50,566 nucleotides of DNA, from IMG/VR virus record IMGVR_UViG_3300011118_000009, positions 1 to 50,566 of that record. One strand, written 5' to 3'. Below the pieces are notes generated by a model. It was given only the letters and a program-made list of their open reading frames with translations, searched no databases and was not told where the DNA came from. Origin of the DNA: a virus. Made by a program: the position numbers and the translations under genes. Below are positions 8,551 through 16,781 of the stretch, piece by piece (within the stretch, counting starts at the first letter, position 1; every line of letters begins with the position of its first letter).

Positions 8551-9676
8551 AATATGGAAAACAGTTGCTTATGCGGAAGATATAACCAGTATAGTTCACG
8601 GAGGTACTGGAGAAAGTTCTGCTCAAGCTGCTATAGATGCTTTAACGGATGTAGCTGGCGGAACTAATGAACATGTGCTTACAAAGGACACAGGTTCTGG
8701 CAATGCTATATGGAAAGCGGCTGGGAGTGGAATAGACGCTTTCACGGTTAAAGTAGACGCTGCTGCTACGGCTGGTTATCTCGGTGCTGCTTCTAATGAT
8801 GGGGTGTTACGAGTAGATGGCAGTAACATCACTTACACTGATGGTGGTGATTTTGTTACACTAACAACCGCTCAAGGGATTCAAATAACAAGCACTCCAA
8901 CATTTGCAGGTTTGACTGTAGCTGCCGGAGGGATAGGAATCCTGACTGCGGAATATGTAGATGAAGGTGGTGATGTAGAAGCTTGCCGCTTGCGATTGTT
9001 GAACGATAATACAGTAGTAACGCAATTTTCTTCTGTAACAACTGATGATTCTTATATAAACAACGGAGGCGGTTTGGCTATAGGGAGGGGTTCAGCATAT
9101 TCTAAACTCACTGTTGAAGGTACTATAACATTAAAAGAACAAGCTGATGCTGGTGAGGATACTGGTGGTTATGGACAAATATGGGTACATGATGACGATC
9201 CTAACACTCTTTGGTTTACCGATGATGACGGTACTGACGTTCAATTAGGTGTAAGCGGTTTTGAAAGTTGTAGTTTAACATTATTTCCGTATATGAGAAC
9301 CGCTGAAATTCAAGGTACGTGGGTTATTATTCAAAATTCCACCTTCCTTCACGATATATCTTGTAGTAACAGTTCCCATAATGACGGTGATGAGATTAAT
9401 TTTGAAGCCTATATACCCGCTGGAACCTATACTGTTCATTTAACTGGGCAACGAAATACTAATCGTGGCCTTATTGATATATATGTGGGTGTTAATGAGG
9501 TTACTTCCTTCGACCAGTATGGTGTATCAAATACTGATCATTGGTGGACGAATACAGGGGTAACAATCGCCACTTCTGGGGTTCAAACTATTCGGATGGT
9601 CATAGACGGAAAAAATGGGGCGAGTAGCGATTATTGGATGAATATTGGCAGCTTATCTTTTTTTCGGACAGCATAA
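8543..9676 (+). CDS. Tail fibre protein
   Basis: A 377-residue protein with GGAGAAAAAAG upstream of ATG 8543. The N-terminal MAEIWKTVAYAED motif is shared with the gene at 7658. Residues 20-240 contain typical fibre modules (GGTGESSAQAAIDALT; TLTTAQGIQITSTPTFAGL; GYGQIWVHDDDPNTLWFTDDD). The last 130 residues form a separate beta-sandwich-like domain (ATSGVQTIRMVIDGKNGASS), probably the receptor-binding head. Like other fibre genes it is Gly/Thr-rich. It lacks any exact copy of the nonamer. Confidence 0.65.
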   Translation: MAEIWKTVAYAEDITSIVHGGTGESSAQAAIDALTDVAGGTNEHVLTKDTGSGNAIWKAAGSGIDAFTVKVDAAATAGYLGAASNDGVLRVDGSNITYTDGGDFVTLTTAQGIQITSTPTFAGLTVAAGGIGILTAEYVDEGGDVEACRLRLLNDNTVVTQFSSVTTDDSYINNGGGLAIGRGSAYSKLTVEGTITLKEQADAGEDTGGYGQIWVHDDDPNTLWFTDDDGTDVQLGVSGFESCSLTLFPYMRTAEIQGTWVIIQNSTFLHDISCSNSSHNDGDEINFEAYIPAGTYTVHLTGQRNTNRGLIDIYVGVNEVTSFDQYGVSNTDHWWTNTGVTIATSGVQTIRMVIDGKNGASSDYWMNIGSLSFFRTA

Positions 9677-9724
9677 TGAAAAAGTTTAATTATTGACAAC
9701 AGTATAATTTATAGGAGAATTAAA

Positions 9725-10723
9725 ATGAAAAAACTTGGGTTGACAACAATAATAATTGTACTCTTGTTTGTTGGATTTTTCCGTTGGAGTCAATATCAAT
9801 CTGCGGAGATAGAAAATATAAATCAAAAGAACGCTAAGATTGCTATTGAGTCTTATGAACGCAATGTTGATATACTCTCAGAGATCAAAGAGCTTAAAGA
9901 GTACAATCGTAGGCTTAATATTTTAATAAATATAAGGGATGATGAAATTGAAAATTATGAAACAGATATTAGCGGTTGGATAGATAAATCTGTTGAATTA
10001 CAAAAAGAATTGAATGCAGCACAGCCAAAAACTCCGCTTCTCGTTGATCTAATCCCGGGCATTAAAGCTGGGGTAGTTCACCTCCAGTGTCCAAACTGGC
10101 AAGGTAGTGCTTTTGTGGTTGGACCACGCATTTTAGTAACAGCGGGACACTGCGTTGAGAACGTTATTGATTTTAAGCTTACTACTGATGACGGACACTT
10201 ACTTCATGCGACCAGAGCCATATCCAGTAAGAAGCATGATATTGCATTTATTTACATTGATGACCTTACATGCCAGAATAACGTTGTAGAACACGGTTGC
10301 CAAAAGAATGCACATGAGGTTGTGCTGAAACCCCTCAAACTCGGCAGTATTGCAGAGTGCCAACTCGGGCAGAGGATAATTACAATAGGGTCTGGATTTG
10401 GAAAGGTCAACTTTAATTCGGTTACGCTTGGTATTATATCTGGGCTTGGTCGTGACTATGATAAGTTGGGTAAGGACTATCACTGGAGTGTTGCTTTCCA
10501 GACTGATAGCCCGGGATTCCCCGGAAATTCAGGATGCCCAGTCTTCACGACAGACGGAATAGTACGAGGAATATTAGTCGGTGGTTTTGATTCCAGTCTT
10601 ATTATCTGTATGCCATGTGATTTATTCATTGACGACATCGAAGAAATAAACCGGATGTTTGTTCGGGGAAAATACTACAGTGAAAAAGAAACAGATGTCG
10701 CGGAAGAAACTTGGGAATATTGA
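9725..10723 (+). CDS. Membrane-anchored trypsin-like serine protease
   Basis: A 332-residue protein with AGGAG upstream of ATG 9725. Residues 5-20 form a single N-terminal hydrophobic anchor (LTTIIIVLLFVGFF). Residues 25-98 are a charged coiled coil. From about 115 there is an S1/S7-type chymotrypsin fold: LVTAGHCVENV gives His142, KKHDIAFIYIDD gives Asp172, and GFPGNSGCPVF gives Ser269, the complete triad. The family cleaves peptide bonds. The target could be virion proteins, a host surface protein or a defence protein. It lies between the fibre and nozzle genes. A- and T-rich codon use and the absence of any exact nonamer fit, but do not prove, recent acquisition. Confidence 0.8.
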   Translation: MKKLGLTTIIIVLLFVGFFRWSQYQSAEIENINQKNAKIAIESYERNVDILSEIKELKEYNRRLNILINIRDDEIENYETDISGWIDKSVELQKELNAAQPKTPLLVDLIPGIKAGVVHLQCPNWQGSAFVVGPRILVTAGHCVENVIDFKLTTDDGHLLHATRAISSKKHDIAFIYIDDLTCQNNVVEHGCQKNAHEVVLKPLKLGSIAECQLGQRIITIGSGFGKVNFNSVTLGIISGLGRDYDKLGKDYHWSVAFQTDSPGFPGNSGCPVFTTDGIVRGILVGGFDSSLIICMPCDLFIDDIEEINRMFVRGKYYSEKETDVAEETWEY

Positions 10724-10744
10724 TATATTGGACAAGGTGAAATT

Positions 10745-13393
10745 ATGCCGGAAGATAGGATTTATTTGCCATATAGATTTCAGACTCCGAGAATGGATCA
10801 ATCGGTTCCCTCGAATCAAGTAAAGCCGGGTTCGTTTGGAAGACTTTCCGGTGTCGATGGTAGGTTCAATGGAGGACTTCATAAGTTCTATGGAATGAAA
10901 GAAGTTCTGGATTTAGATGATGAAGCTGTTATTGATATGGGAGCCATTGATACCCACAGTGGCCCGAGTTTCTTTAAGTATGTTACATTTCAAAAAAGAA
11001 ATACATCTACAGTCTATAGAGGTTTCGTTATCCGATGGGACAATACAGGGAGTACAACCGACCAGCAAGTCGATTTAATATATACTTTGGACAATGGAAG
11101 CAATTGGTTGAAGCTTGCTATCTGGGCAAGTGGGGCTGGGAATGGAATTACATCCAGTCTCGAAATAGATTGTGTAGTTGATCGTGGTTACTTAATTGTA
11201 TCAGTTGATACCAAGGCTTCCAAAACAATCTATTGGAATGGGACTGCTTTAGTAGCCATAGATTCGGGTCCAGGTGCTTTTGATTCTGAGTTAGGGGCCA
11301 TGACTTTCGATACCTCCGCAGTGGATACGGATTATCAACTTCATGGATCGGGGACTTATCAAGTTGCCTATCGATTTTATTCATCTACTCGTGGGATTTA
11401 TAGTGCTTTGAGTGATCCAATGACAATTCACCTGGATCATCTCAAGACAACAAAAGCAACGGGAACTGTTAGTCTCTCCACTGCGGGGGATGACGCTGGT
11501 TTAATGATAGAGGGCGATATTATTACAATCAATGGTCGAACTTATGAATATATTAGTTCGGGGTCAGATGTAACTGTCGCTGCCGCTGCGGGGGCTACCG
11601 TTGCTCAACATGCTACGGCTTTGGCGGATGCCATCAATGGAGATAGTTCGGCAGTCGTAACAGCTTCGGCACAGGCTTCCAGTGTTCTCTTGGAATCCAT
11701 AGTTAGGGGAACTGCTGGTAATGCTTATACTTTAACTAAAACAGAGGTGGCCCCATATCAAACAGATATATCCGTGTCTGGGGCTACACTATCCGGGGGT
11801 GGTGTTATAACCACAGAATCCGAAACCCAAGTAAAAGCAACAATAGATTTTCCTGCTAATGACGCTGTTATATCTGGACAAGTTTATGCAAATATTACTG
11901 CACTATTTGATACGGTTGATGTGTTTCGCACGATAGACCTCGGAGAATCTTTCACGGGGCAAGGTGCAATATTTTACTTGGAACAAACAATCGCCAAGAC
12001 TGGTAATTGGGCTACATCTGGAACTTGGGATTCTCTACAAGTCAATATTGGAACCCTTGTCGATGACGCTCTTCCATTCCAGACCATGTATGATCCTGAA
12101 AAAGATATTATTGCTGCACCTCCGCAGAGTGGAACTATTGGGCGGTATGCTGGAATTACATTTATGGCCCAGGCTTCGGATACCGATGGGGGATACGATA
12201 CGCTCTGGAGTAGTGTCGAACATACTTCCCCGGAATATTTTAGTACCTATAATCGGCGAGTGGGGGACCCCGAAGACGGTAGGCCACTTCGGTTTATTCC
12301 TGCGGGAGATTCTTTGTTTCAACTTGGGTATAATTCCATTACTCATATATATAAATCGGGAAAATTAAAACCGATTCAGTTTACCCGGCTACATCGAAAG
12401 CGTGGCCCCGTGGGGAAAGAGGTTGCCCACTCCTCTGGGAATAGTGTCTTTATGATTTCCGGCCTCGGGCTAATTGTCTTGAATGCCACAGACGGGGGAA
12501 TGGGAAGTGTCTCTACCGCCGACCGAGTAATCTTTGACGATTGGAAATCCAATATCTCCGATGTTAAAAGCTGTTATGATGCTATAATGAATGCATCCTT
12601 CTTCCTTGAGCCCACTGCGGAGGAGGTGCTTATTCTTTGGCATTCTACTCAAGTTTGTTCCATGTTGGATGGGGCAAACTTTGTGGGGGCTACATCGGGA
12701 CCCGACATAGCAACTGGCAAAAATGATCGGGCGTTCTTTATTACGGCAACGGGACTCATAGTTAGCCCGGATAACTTGGAGGCAGGTAGTGGAACGATGT
12801 GGGATATAAGCAGTTCTTATACTATCAATGGCACTGCAACTGCTACATCCAGTACAACCCTGACAGACGAAGATGCTACACTGAACGCTGATATGGTTGG
12901 AACTAAATTGTATATGGCGAGCGGCGACAACGCCGGAGATTCCCGAGAAATATCGGGAATAGATAATGATACAAAAGTGGTTACATTCACTTCCGCGTTT
13001 GACAATGATATAACTACCGGCGATAGATACGCTGTCAGCCCTATACCTTTTTCCGCCAGGGCATGGCCATTGCAGGTTCCAGAACTATCTAAATTCAATC
13101 GGTGGATTACCACAGGCGTGGCCTTGAAAGTACGGAAACTGTCAGGATTTGACGGTAATGTGAATGACCATTGGCGAGTGGGGGCATATCGTAACAGTGG
13201 AACAACCATTGAAAGCACAACCGCGTATCCCAGTGTTGATTCAAATCCATCCGAATCTGCGGAGGCTTTGAACATAGCGGGGATTGATTTGGAGCCTTAT
13301 ATAGAGCAGATTGCCTCAGGGGTTAAGTTTGAATTGACAGATGCCGAATTCCCAGTATGCTTAACCGATTCAAGAAAAGTAAATAGCTCTTGA
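10745..13393 (+). CDS. Putative tail nozzle / hub structural protein
   Basis: An 882-residue protein starting at ATG 10745 with a weak GACAAGGTG site. The N-terminus (YLPYRFQTPRMDQSVPSN, then KPGSFGRLSGVDGR) resembles large podoviral nozzle proteins that define their own start with a chain of RFxTPxMDQ-type residues. Residues 245-345 carry a small domain common in phage structural proteins (GDIITINGRTYEYISS and ATALADAINGDSSAVV). The rest is beta-rich with many short repeats. Its position between the adaptor/fibre genes and the internal virion proteins supports a tail-tube or nozzle role. Contains exact nonamers at 11313, 12119, 12615 and 13257. Confidence 0.5.
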   Translation: MPEDRIYLPYRFQTPRMDQSVPSNQVKPGSFGRLSGVDGRFNGGLHKFYGMKEVLDLDDEAVIDMGAIDTHSGPSFFKYVTFQKRNTSTVYRGFVIRWDNTGSTTDQQVDLIYTLDNGSNWLKLAIWASGAGNGITSSLEIDCVVDRGYLIVSVDTKASKTIYWNGTALVAIDSGPGAFDSELGAMTFDTSAVDTDYQLHGSGTYQVAYRFYSSTRGIYSALSDPMTIHLDHLKTTKATGTVSLSTAGDDAGLMIEGDIITINGRTYEYISSGSDVTVAAAAGATVAQHATALADAINGDSSAVVTASAQASSVLLESIVRGTAGNAYTLTKTEVAPYQTDISVSGATLSGGGVITTESETQVKATIDFPANDAVISGQVYANITALFDTVDVFRTIDLGESFTGQGAIFYLEQTIAKTGNWATSGTWDSLQVNIGTLVDDALPFQTMYDPEKDIIAAPPQSGTIGRYAGITFMAQASDTDGGYDTLWSSVEHTSPEYFSTYNRRVGDPEDGRPLRFIPAGDSLFQLGYNSITHIYKSGKLKPIQFTRLHRKRGPVGKEVAHSSGNSVFMISGLGLIVLNATDGGMGSVSTADRVIFDDWKSNISDVKSCYDAIMNASFFLEPTAEEVLILWHSTQVCSMLDGANFVGATSGPDIATGKNDRAFFITATGLIVSPDNLEAGSGTMWDISSSYTINGTATATSSTTLTDEDATLNADMVGTKLYMASGDNAGDSREISGIDNDTKVVTFTSAFDNDITTGDRYAVSPIPFSARAWPLQVPELSKFNRWITTGVALKVRKLSGFDGNVNDHWRVGAYRNSGTTIESTTAYPSVDSNPSESAEALNIAGIDLEPYIEQIASGVKFELTDAEFPVCLTDSRKVNSS

Positions 13394-13417
13394 CAAATTT
13401 TGGAAATGTGGTAGAAT
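13390..13417 (+). promoter_or_regulatory. Sigma70-like promoter TTGACA-16-TAGAAT
   Basis: TTGACA at 13390-13395 and TAGAAT at 13412-13417, 16 bases apart. It overlaps the stop of the nozzle gene and drives the virion-protein run that begins at 13441. The box pair and downstream bases resemble the promoter at 41500-41527. Confidence 0.65.
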
Positions 13418-13440
13418 AATAGTAGCAAGGGATAGTATAT

Positions 13441-13656
13441 ATGACAGGAAAGGCAATTTTTATGAGAGAACCCAAACTTTTTGGACAAGATAAATATGAA
13501 GTTGAAAACGCTGCTGATACTTTATCTCGGGCTCACGAATTGGAAAGTATAAAACCCGAAATTTATGCGGCGGCACTTAAATTATTGAAGAAGCGACAAA
13601 TAGCTATTAGTGCTGTACTTAGGGCATCTGCTTCTAAAAGGAGTAACAATGGCTGA
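13441..13656 (+). CDS. Small helical protein, first gene after a promoter
   Basis: A 71-residue protein with AAGGGA about 9 bases before ATG 13441, directly downstream of a sigma70-like promoter. Mostly helical and charged (YEVENAADTLSRAHELESIK, then ALKLLKKRQIAISAVL). Its end overlaps the next gene by 8 bases. No family is recognised; perhaps a small virion or morphogenesis protein. Confidence 0.5.
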   Translation: MTGKAIFMREPKLFGQDKYEVENAADTLSRAHELESIKPEIYAAALKLLKKRQIAISAVLRASASKRSNNG

Positions 13657-14647
13657 TATAAATACTACAACTCCTACAACCACTACGCCTACAGATTATC
13701 AATCTTATTTAGATAAGCTAAAACAGTCTGCGGCTCAAACACGGAAGGTTGAGAAATCGGATGTTCCTTATGGTATTTCTAAACTTGTTGCGGATGCTCC
13801 CGAGGGAGGAGATAAATTGAAGGGTCAAGCTGTTATATCCCAATATGAACAACAAGTAAAGACAAAAAAGAAACAAGCTGCAAAAGCTGCCACTGGACTT
13901 GAGATGGTGGGAGAATATACTGGAAAGTATATGGAGAATCTCGAAGCCATTCAAGGTCAGGTTAGAGCACAAACTGAGAGTGCCAAAGATTCCTGGGGGG
14001 CGGCGGCTGAGAAAGCGGATGAATATGTACAGGCGGCTCGGGGTAGGGTAGGAGAAGTTCTGGGAAAGATTGATGAAATCAATGCACAAATCGGAAAGGA
14101 TCGGGATTTCTCTAAGGCTCATGCAATGCAAGCGTCTGTCCAGGCTACACTTGGTTCTATGAAATCCGAAGAACGAAACATAATGGAAACCTATGGTACG
14201 GATAGTAAGGAGTATCAACAATTTACGGCAAGTAAAAAAGTGGCCTTGGGGGCAGTACAGAGTAATATACATGCTACGTATGCCCAACTTGCCGAACAAC
14301 AGGGCTTATCATATTTGAATGCAACATCCGATGCCATGACAAAATCAAATATGTATTTGGGATTCCAAGAACAGCAACATGTTGAGATGTTGAAATATAA
14401 AGACAGTGCCAAGAATGCGTACAACCTTCAAGTTGCTCAATTTCAAACCGGAGTAGAACAATTAAAGATGGCGGGGATGGAAAACCTTGCCAACTGGATA
14501 ATCGAAACCCCTACGTTTTCTATGGATATGACCCCGTTAGTAACTCTAATCACTGAATTAGATTTGGGACCTCCGCAAAGGGGGGAGGCTCCTGTTGGTC
14601 TATCTGCTCGTCAGAAGACAATGATGACTCCTGGAATAAGGAAATAA
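13649..14647 (+). CDS. Putative internal virion protein (coiled coil)
   Basis: A 332-residue protein. ATG 13649 is chosen over the upstream in-frame ATG 13610 because AAAAGGAG sits 6 bases before it. The N-terminus is a Thr/Pro-rich linker, followed by a long Ala/Gln/Lys-rich helical region (QYEQQVKTKKKQAAKAATGL; KADEYVQAARGRVGEVLGKI). Such Ala/Gln-rich coiled coils in the genes just before a very large virion protein are the usual composition of podoviral ejection (internal virion) proteins. The role is inferred from composition and order. Confidence 0.5.
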   Translation: MADINTTTPTTTTPTDYQSYLDKLKQSAAQTRKVEKSDVPYGISKLVADAPEGGDKLKGQAVISQYEQQVKTKKKQAAKAATGLEMVGEYTGKYMENLEAIQGQVRAQTESAKDSWGAAAEKADEYVQAARGRVGEVLGKIDEINAQIGKDRDFSKAHAMQASVQATLGSMKSEERNIMETYGTDSKEYQQFTASKKVALGAVQSNIHATYAQLAEQQGLSYLNATSDAMTKSNMYLGFQEQQHVEMLKYKDSAKNAYNLQVAQFQTGVEQLKMAGMENLANWIIETPTFSMDMTPLVTLITELDLGPPQRGEAPVGLSARQKTMMTPGIRK

Positions 14648-14648
14648 T

Positions 14649-15950
14649 ATGGCAAGAGGAAAAGATGCTCCGGCGATAACCGGGGGACAAATTGATCCTT
14701 ATGTTGCGGGTACATTGCAGCGAGGGAAAGAAATGAAACAGAGTAGGCTCTTGGCTGCTATGAAAGAGAAGGGTGCAACAGAACGAGCGGGGATTGCAAG
14801 TTCTACTCAATTGCAAACTGCTGGTATACAGCAGGAGACCTCTCTTAAAATGCAGGCGGCTCAATCTGCGTCAGATGATAGACGTGCGGCAGAAGCGGAG
14901 CGAGGTCGCCGAGAGGATATGAAATTCACTGAGACCATGCAACAGTCTACCCGAACATTTCAAGCAAAACAAGCTGAGTTGTCTAAAGAGCATCAGTTAG
15001 CAATGGTCAAAGGAGATCGGGACTTCGCAGAAAAAATCAGAGCCAAACAAAAATCCCTCCGCAGGTTTGCAATTGAAAAACAGACCGCTGCCCAAGAGCG
15101 TAGTACGAATGCTATCTTGTCTGTTGTGAAGGGAAGTCTCAACCGGGAGTCCGCAAAAGAAAAAGCTCTTACGGTTCTAAGTCAAGAAGCCGATAAGTTT
15201 GATAAAGACAAAACAATTTATGAGCGAACTAAAACCCGAGTTATAGAAAATGTAGGGACAGATAGGCGACTTGATTTACCCATCGTAGGTAAATTTACCT
15301 TGGGGAAAGCTCGTGGATTTGCCATTCTCCCCGGAGTTGCACCTCCCGTAGGGAAAGAACTTATACCGGGGACTCAAGCCGATCCAATGGGGGTTCTTCA
15401 AGATCAGTTTGATAAAAACAAAGCGGGTGTGTCTGTTGAACAATTGGCCCCGGAAAATATACATCTAATAGAGGACGCCCTACAAAACGGAACTCTTTCT
15501 GCGGAGGAAATTAGAAGTACACTCGGGGTACTGGAAGGAATGAAGGATGTCTTGGAACAAAAGCGAAAAGCTAATCCCCTGAGTGCAGGAGAAGATGCTT
15601 ACGATTTTTGGAACGGGTCTTATCAATCTATAATTGATATGCGAGATGCCGTAGAGGGACTTGCGGATAGTCCAAAGAAAGTAACTGATAATGAACAGGA
15701 AACAGTAGGCTCTCGGGTTCAATATGCTCTTGGGGTTATACGAGATAATTCTTTGGGGGGACGAGCTTCCCGACTTCGAGAACTTAGTAGTGGTAATTTT
15801 GAAGCTGTCTTTGAAGACATGACAAAACAACTTCAAATCCCCTCGCTTTGGGATATCAACCCAGAAATGACTGATTATGAACGAGAGATAAGAGAAGATG
15901 AAAATGCAATGTTAATGCGATTATATCCTAATCTTGGAGGTGCTGAATAA
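14649..15950 (+). CDS. Putative internal virion protein (coiled coil)
   Basis: A 433-residue protein starting 1 base after the previous stop. Residues 20-165 are a highly charged Ala/Gln/Lys/Glu coiled coil (QSASDDRRAAEAERGRREDM; FQAKQAELSKEHQLAMVKGD). The C-terminal half is mixed helical with QLAPENIHLIEDALQNGTLS. No enzyme motif is visible. It forms a run with the neighbours on both sides, suggesting an ejection-protein complex. Exact nonamers at 15056 (read L-R-R) and 15499 (S-A-E-E). Confidence 0.5.
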   Translation: MARGKDAPAITGGQIDPYVAGTLQRGKEMKQSRLLAAMKEKGATERAGIASSTQLQTAGIQQETSLKMQAAQSASDDRRAAEAERGRREDMKFTETMQQSTRTFQAKQAELSKEHQLAMVKGDRDFAEKIRAKQKSLRRFAIEKQTAAQERSTNAILSVVKGSLNRESAKEKALTVLSQEADKFDKDKTIYERTKTRVIENVGTDRRLDLPIVGKFTLGKARGFAILPGVAPPVGKELIPGTQADPMGVLQDQFDKNKAGVSVEQLAPENIHLIEDALQNGTLSAEEIRSTLGVLEGMKDVLEQKRKANPLSAGEDAYDFWNGSYQSIIDMRDAVEGLADSPKKVTDNEQETVGSRVQYALGVIRDNSLGGRASRLRELSSGNFEAVFEDMTKQLQIPSLWDINPEMTDYEREIREDENAMLMRLYPNLGGAE

Positions 15951-16399
15951 TGCCTGCTCCTATTGCTTATGGTGCTGGTCTTGCTGTTGGTAAGGCTTTG
16001 CCATTCATTTCAAAACACTTGTTGTCTCTTCTTATCGGCGGAGGAATTATTGGGGGCCAGGCCCTTGGGGAAATTGGTCGAAGCGGGGAACGTAAATTGG
16101 CTCGGGGACAAATGGAGTTGGAAGCTACTCTTGCCAAGAGTTCTGCGGAGGCAGGAAAGAAAGCCACTGCGGAGTCTCGTGCTCGGGCCAAAGAATATAC
16201 GGAACAACTTTTGAAGGCTAAAAGAGAAGAACGCAGAGAATCTCGGGATATAGCTGCAATGGAATCTTTCACACAGAGTCAAGATCGACAAATGGCTTTG
16301 ATTTTACAGGCGATACAAGCGATGTCTGCCAAACCAATGGGAGCAGGAACACAGGCTCCCGGTGGGGGTGGCATGCTTGGGTTGATGAGGGGAGCGTAA
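15950..16399 (+). CDS. Small virion protein with N-terminal membrane-like segment and coiled coil
   Basis: A 149-residue protein overlapping the previous stop. Residues 2-40 are hydrophobic and glycine-rich (AYGAGLAVGKALPFISK; LLSLLIGGGIIGGQALGEIG), probably membrane-active. Residues 50-110 are a charged coiled coil. The tail is a Gly/Met-rich linker. Membrane-inserting small proteins of this kind occur in genome-ejection complexes, so a channel role is plausible but not shown. An exact nonamer at 16143 is read S-A-E-A. Confidence 0.5.
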   Translation: MPAPIAYGAGLAVGKALPFISKHLLSLLIGGGIIGGQALGEIGRSGERKLARGQMELEATLAKSSAEAGKKATAESRARAKEYTEQLLKAKREERRESRDIAAMESFTQSQDRQMALILQAIQAMSAKPMGAGTQAPGGGGMLGLMRGA

Positions 16400-16400
16400 T

Positions 16401-16778
16401 ATGCCGATAGATTGGAATAATTTATACGGGAAAAAAACAAGTGTAACATCCTCTCCAACTCCAACAGGGGGGCATTTGAGTGGAGTAAAGTCCAAGTTAG
16501 GTGGGATGGGATTAAAAGGAATAGGAGCCCAGTTAATTGGATTGTTTATGTTAGATAAGATACTCCAGACAAGACACCAATCGGGGATGCGTGGAATACA
16601 AGCAGAGGGAATGAGTCGGCAAGCTGAAATGGCTACTCCTGAAAATCTACTTACACAGGCGGCTCTTCCACAGGCACAAGAAGAAGAATCTATGGCAAGG
16701 AACGCTTTGTTACTACAGTTATCCGGGGGAGTCATAGGTCCCACCGTAGCTAAAGGAAACCGGATGATTGGAGGGTAA
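16401..16778 (+). CDS. Small virion-region protein
   Basis: A 125-residue protein starting 1 base after the previous stop. The middle (KGIGAQLIGLFMLDKILQT) is hydrophobic, and the rest is Ala/Gln-rich with GMSRQAEMATPENLLTQAA. It has no recognised domain. Position and composition place it with the ejection proteins. Confidence 0.45.
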   Translation: MPIDWNNLYGKKTSVTSSPTPTGGHLSGVKSKLGGMGLKGIGAQLIGLFMLDKILQTRHQSGMRGIQAEGMSRQAEMATPENLLTQAALPQAQEEESMARNALLLQLSGGVIGPTVAKGNRMIGG

Positions 16779-16781
16779 CGG

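Noticed and set aside
9693-9709. TTGACA followed by TATAAT before the protease gene
   Set aside because: The two boxes are only 5 bases apart, so they cannot form a sigma70 promoter.
7252-11312. Nonamer-free 4 kb stretch as a recently acquired island
   Set aside because: At about 1.1 copies per kb, a longest gap of near 4 kb is expected by chance among 57 copies, so absence alone is not evidence.
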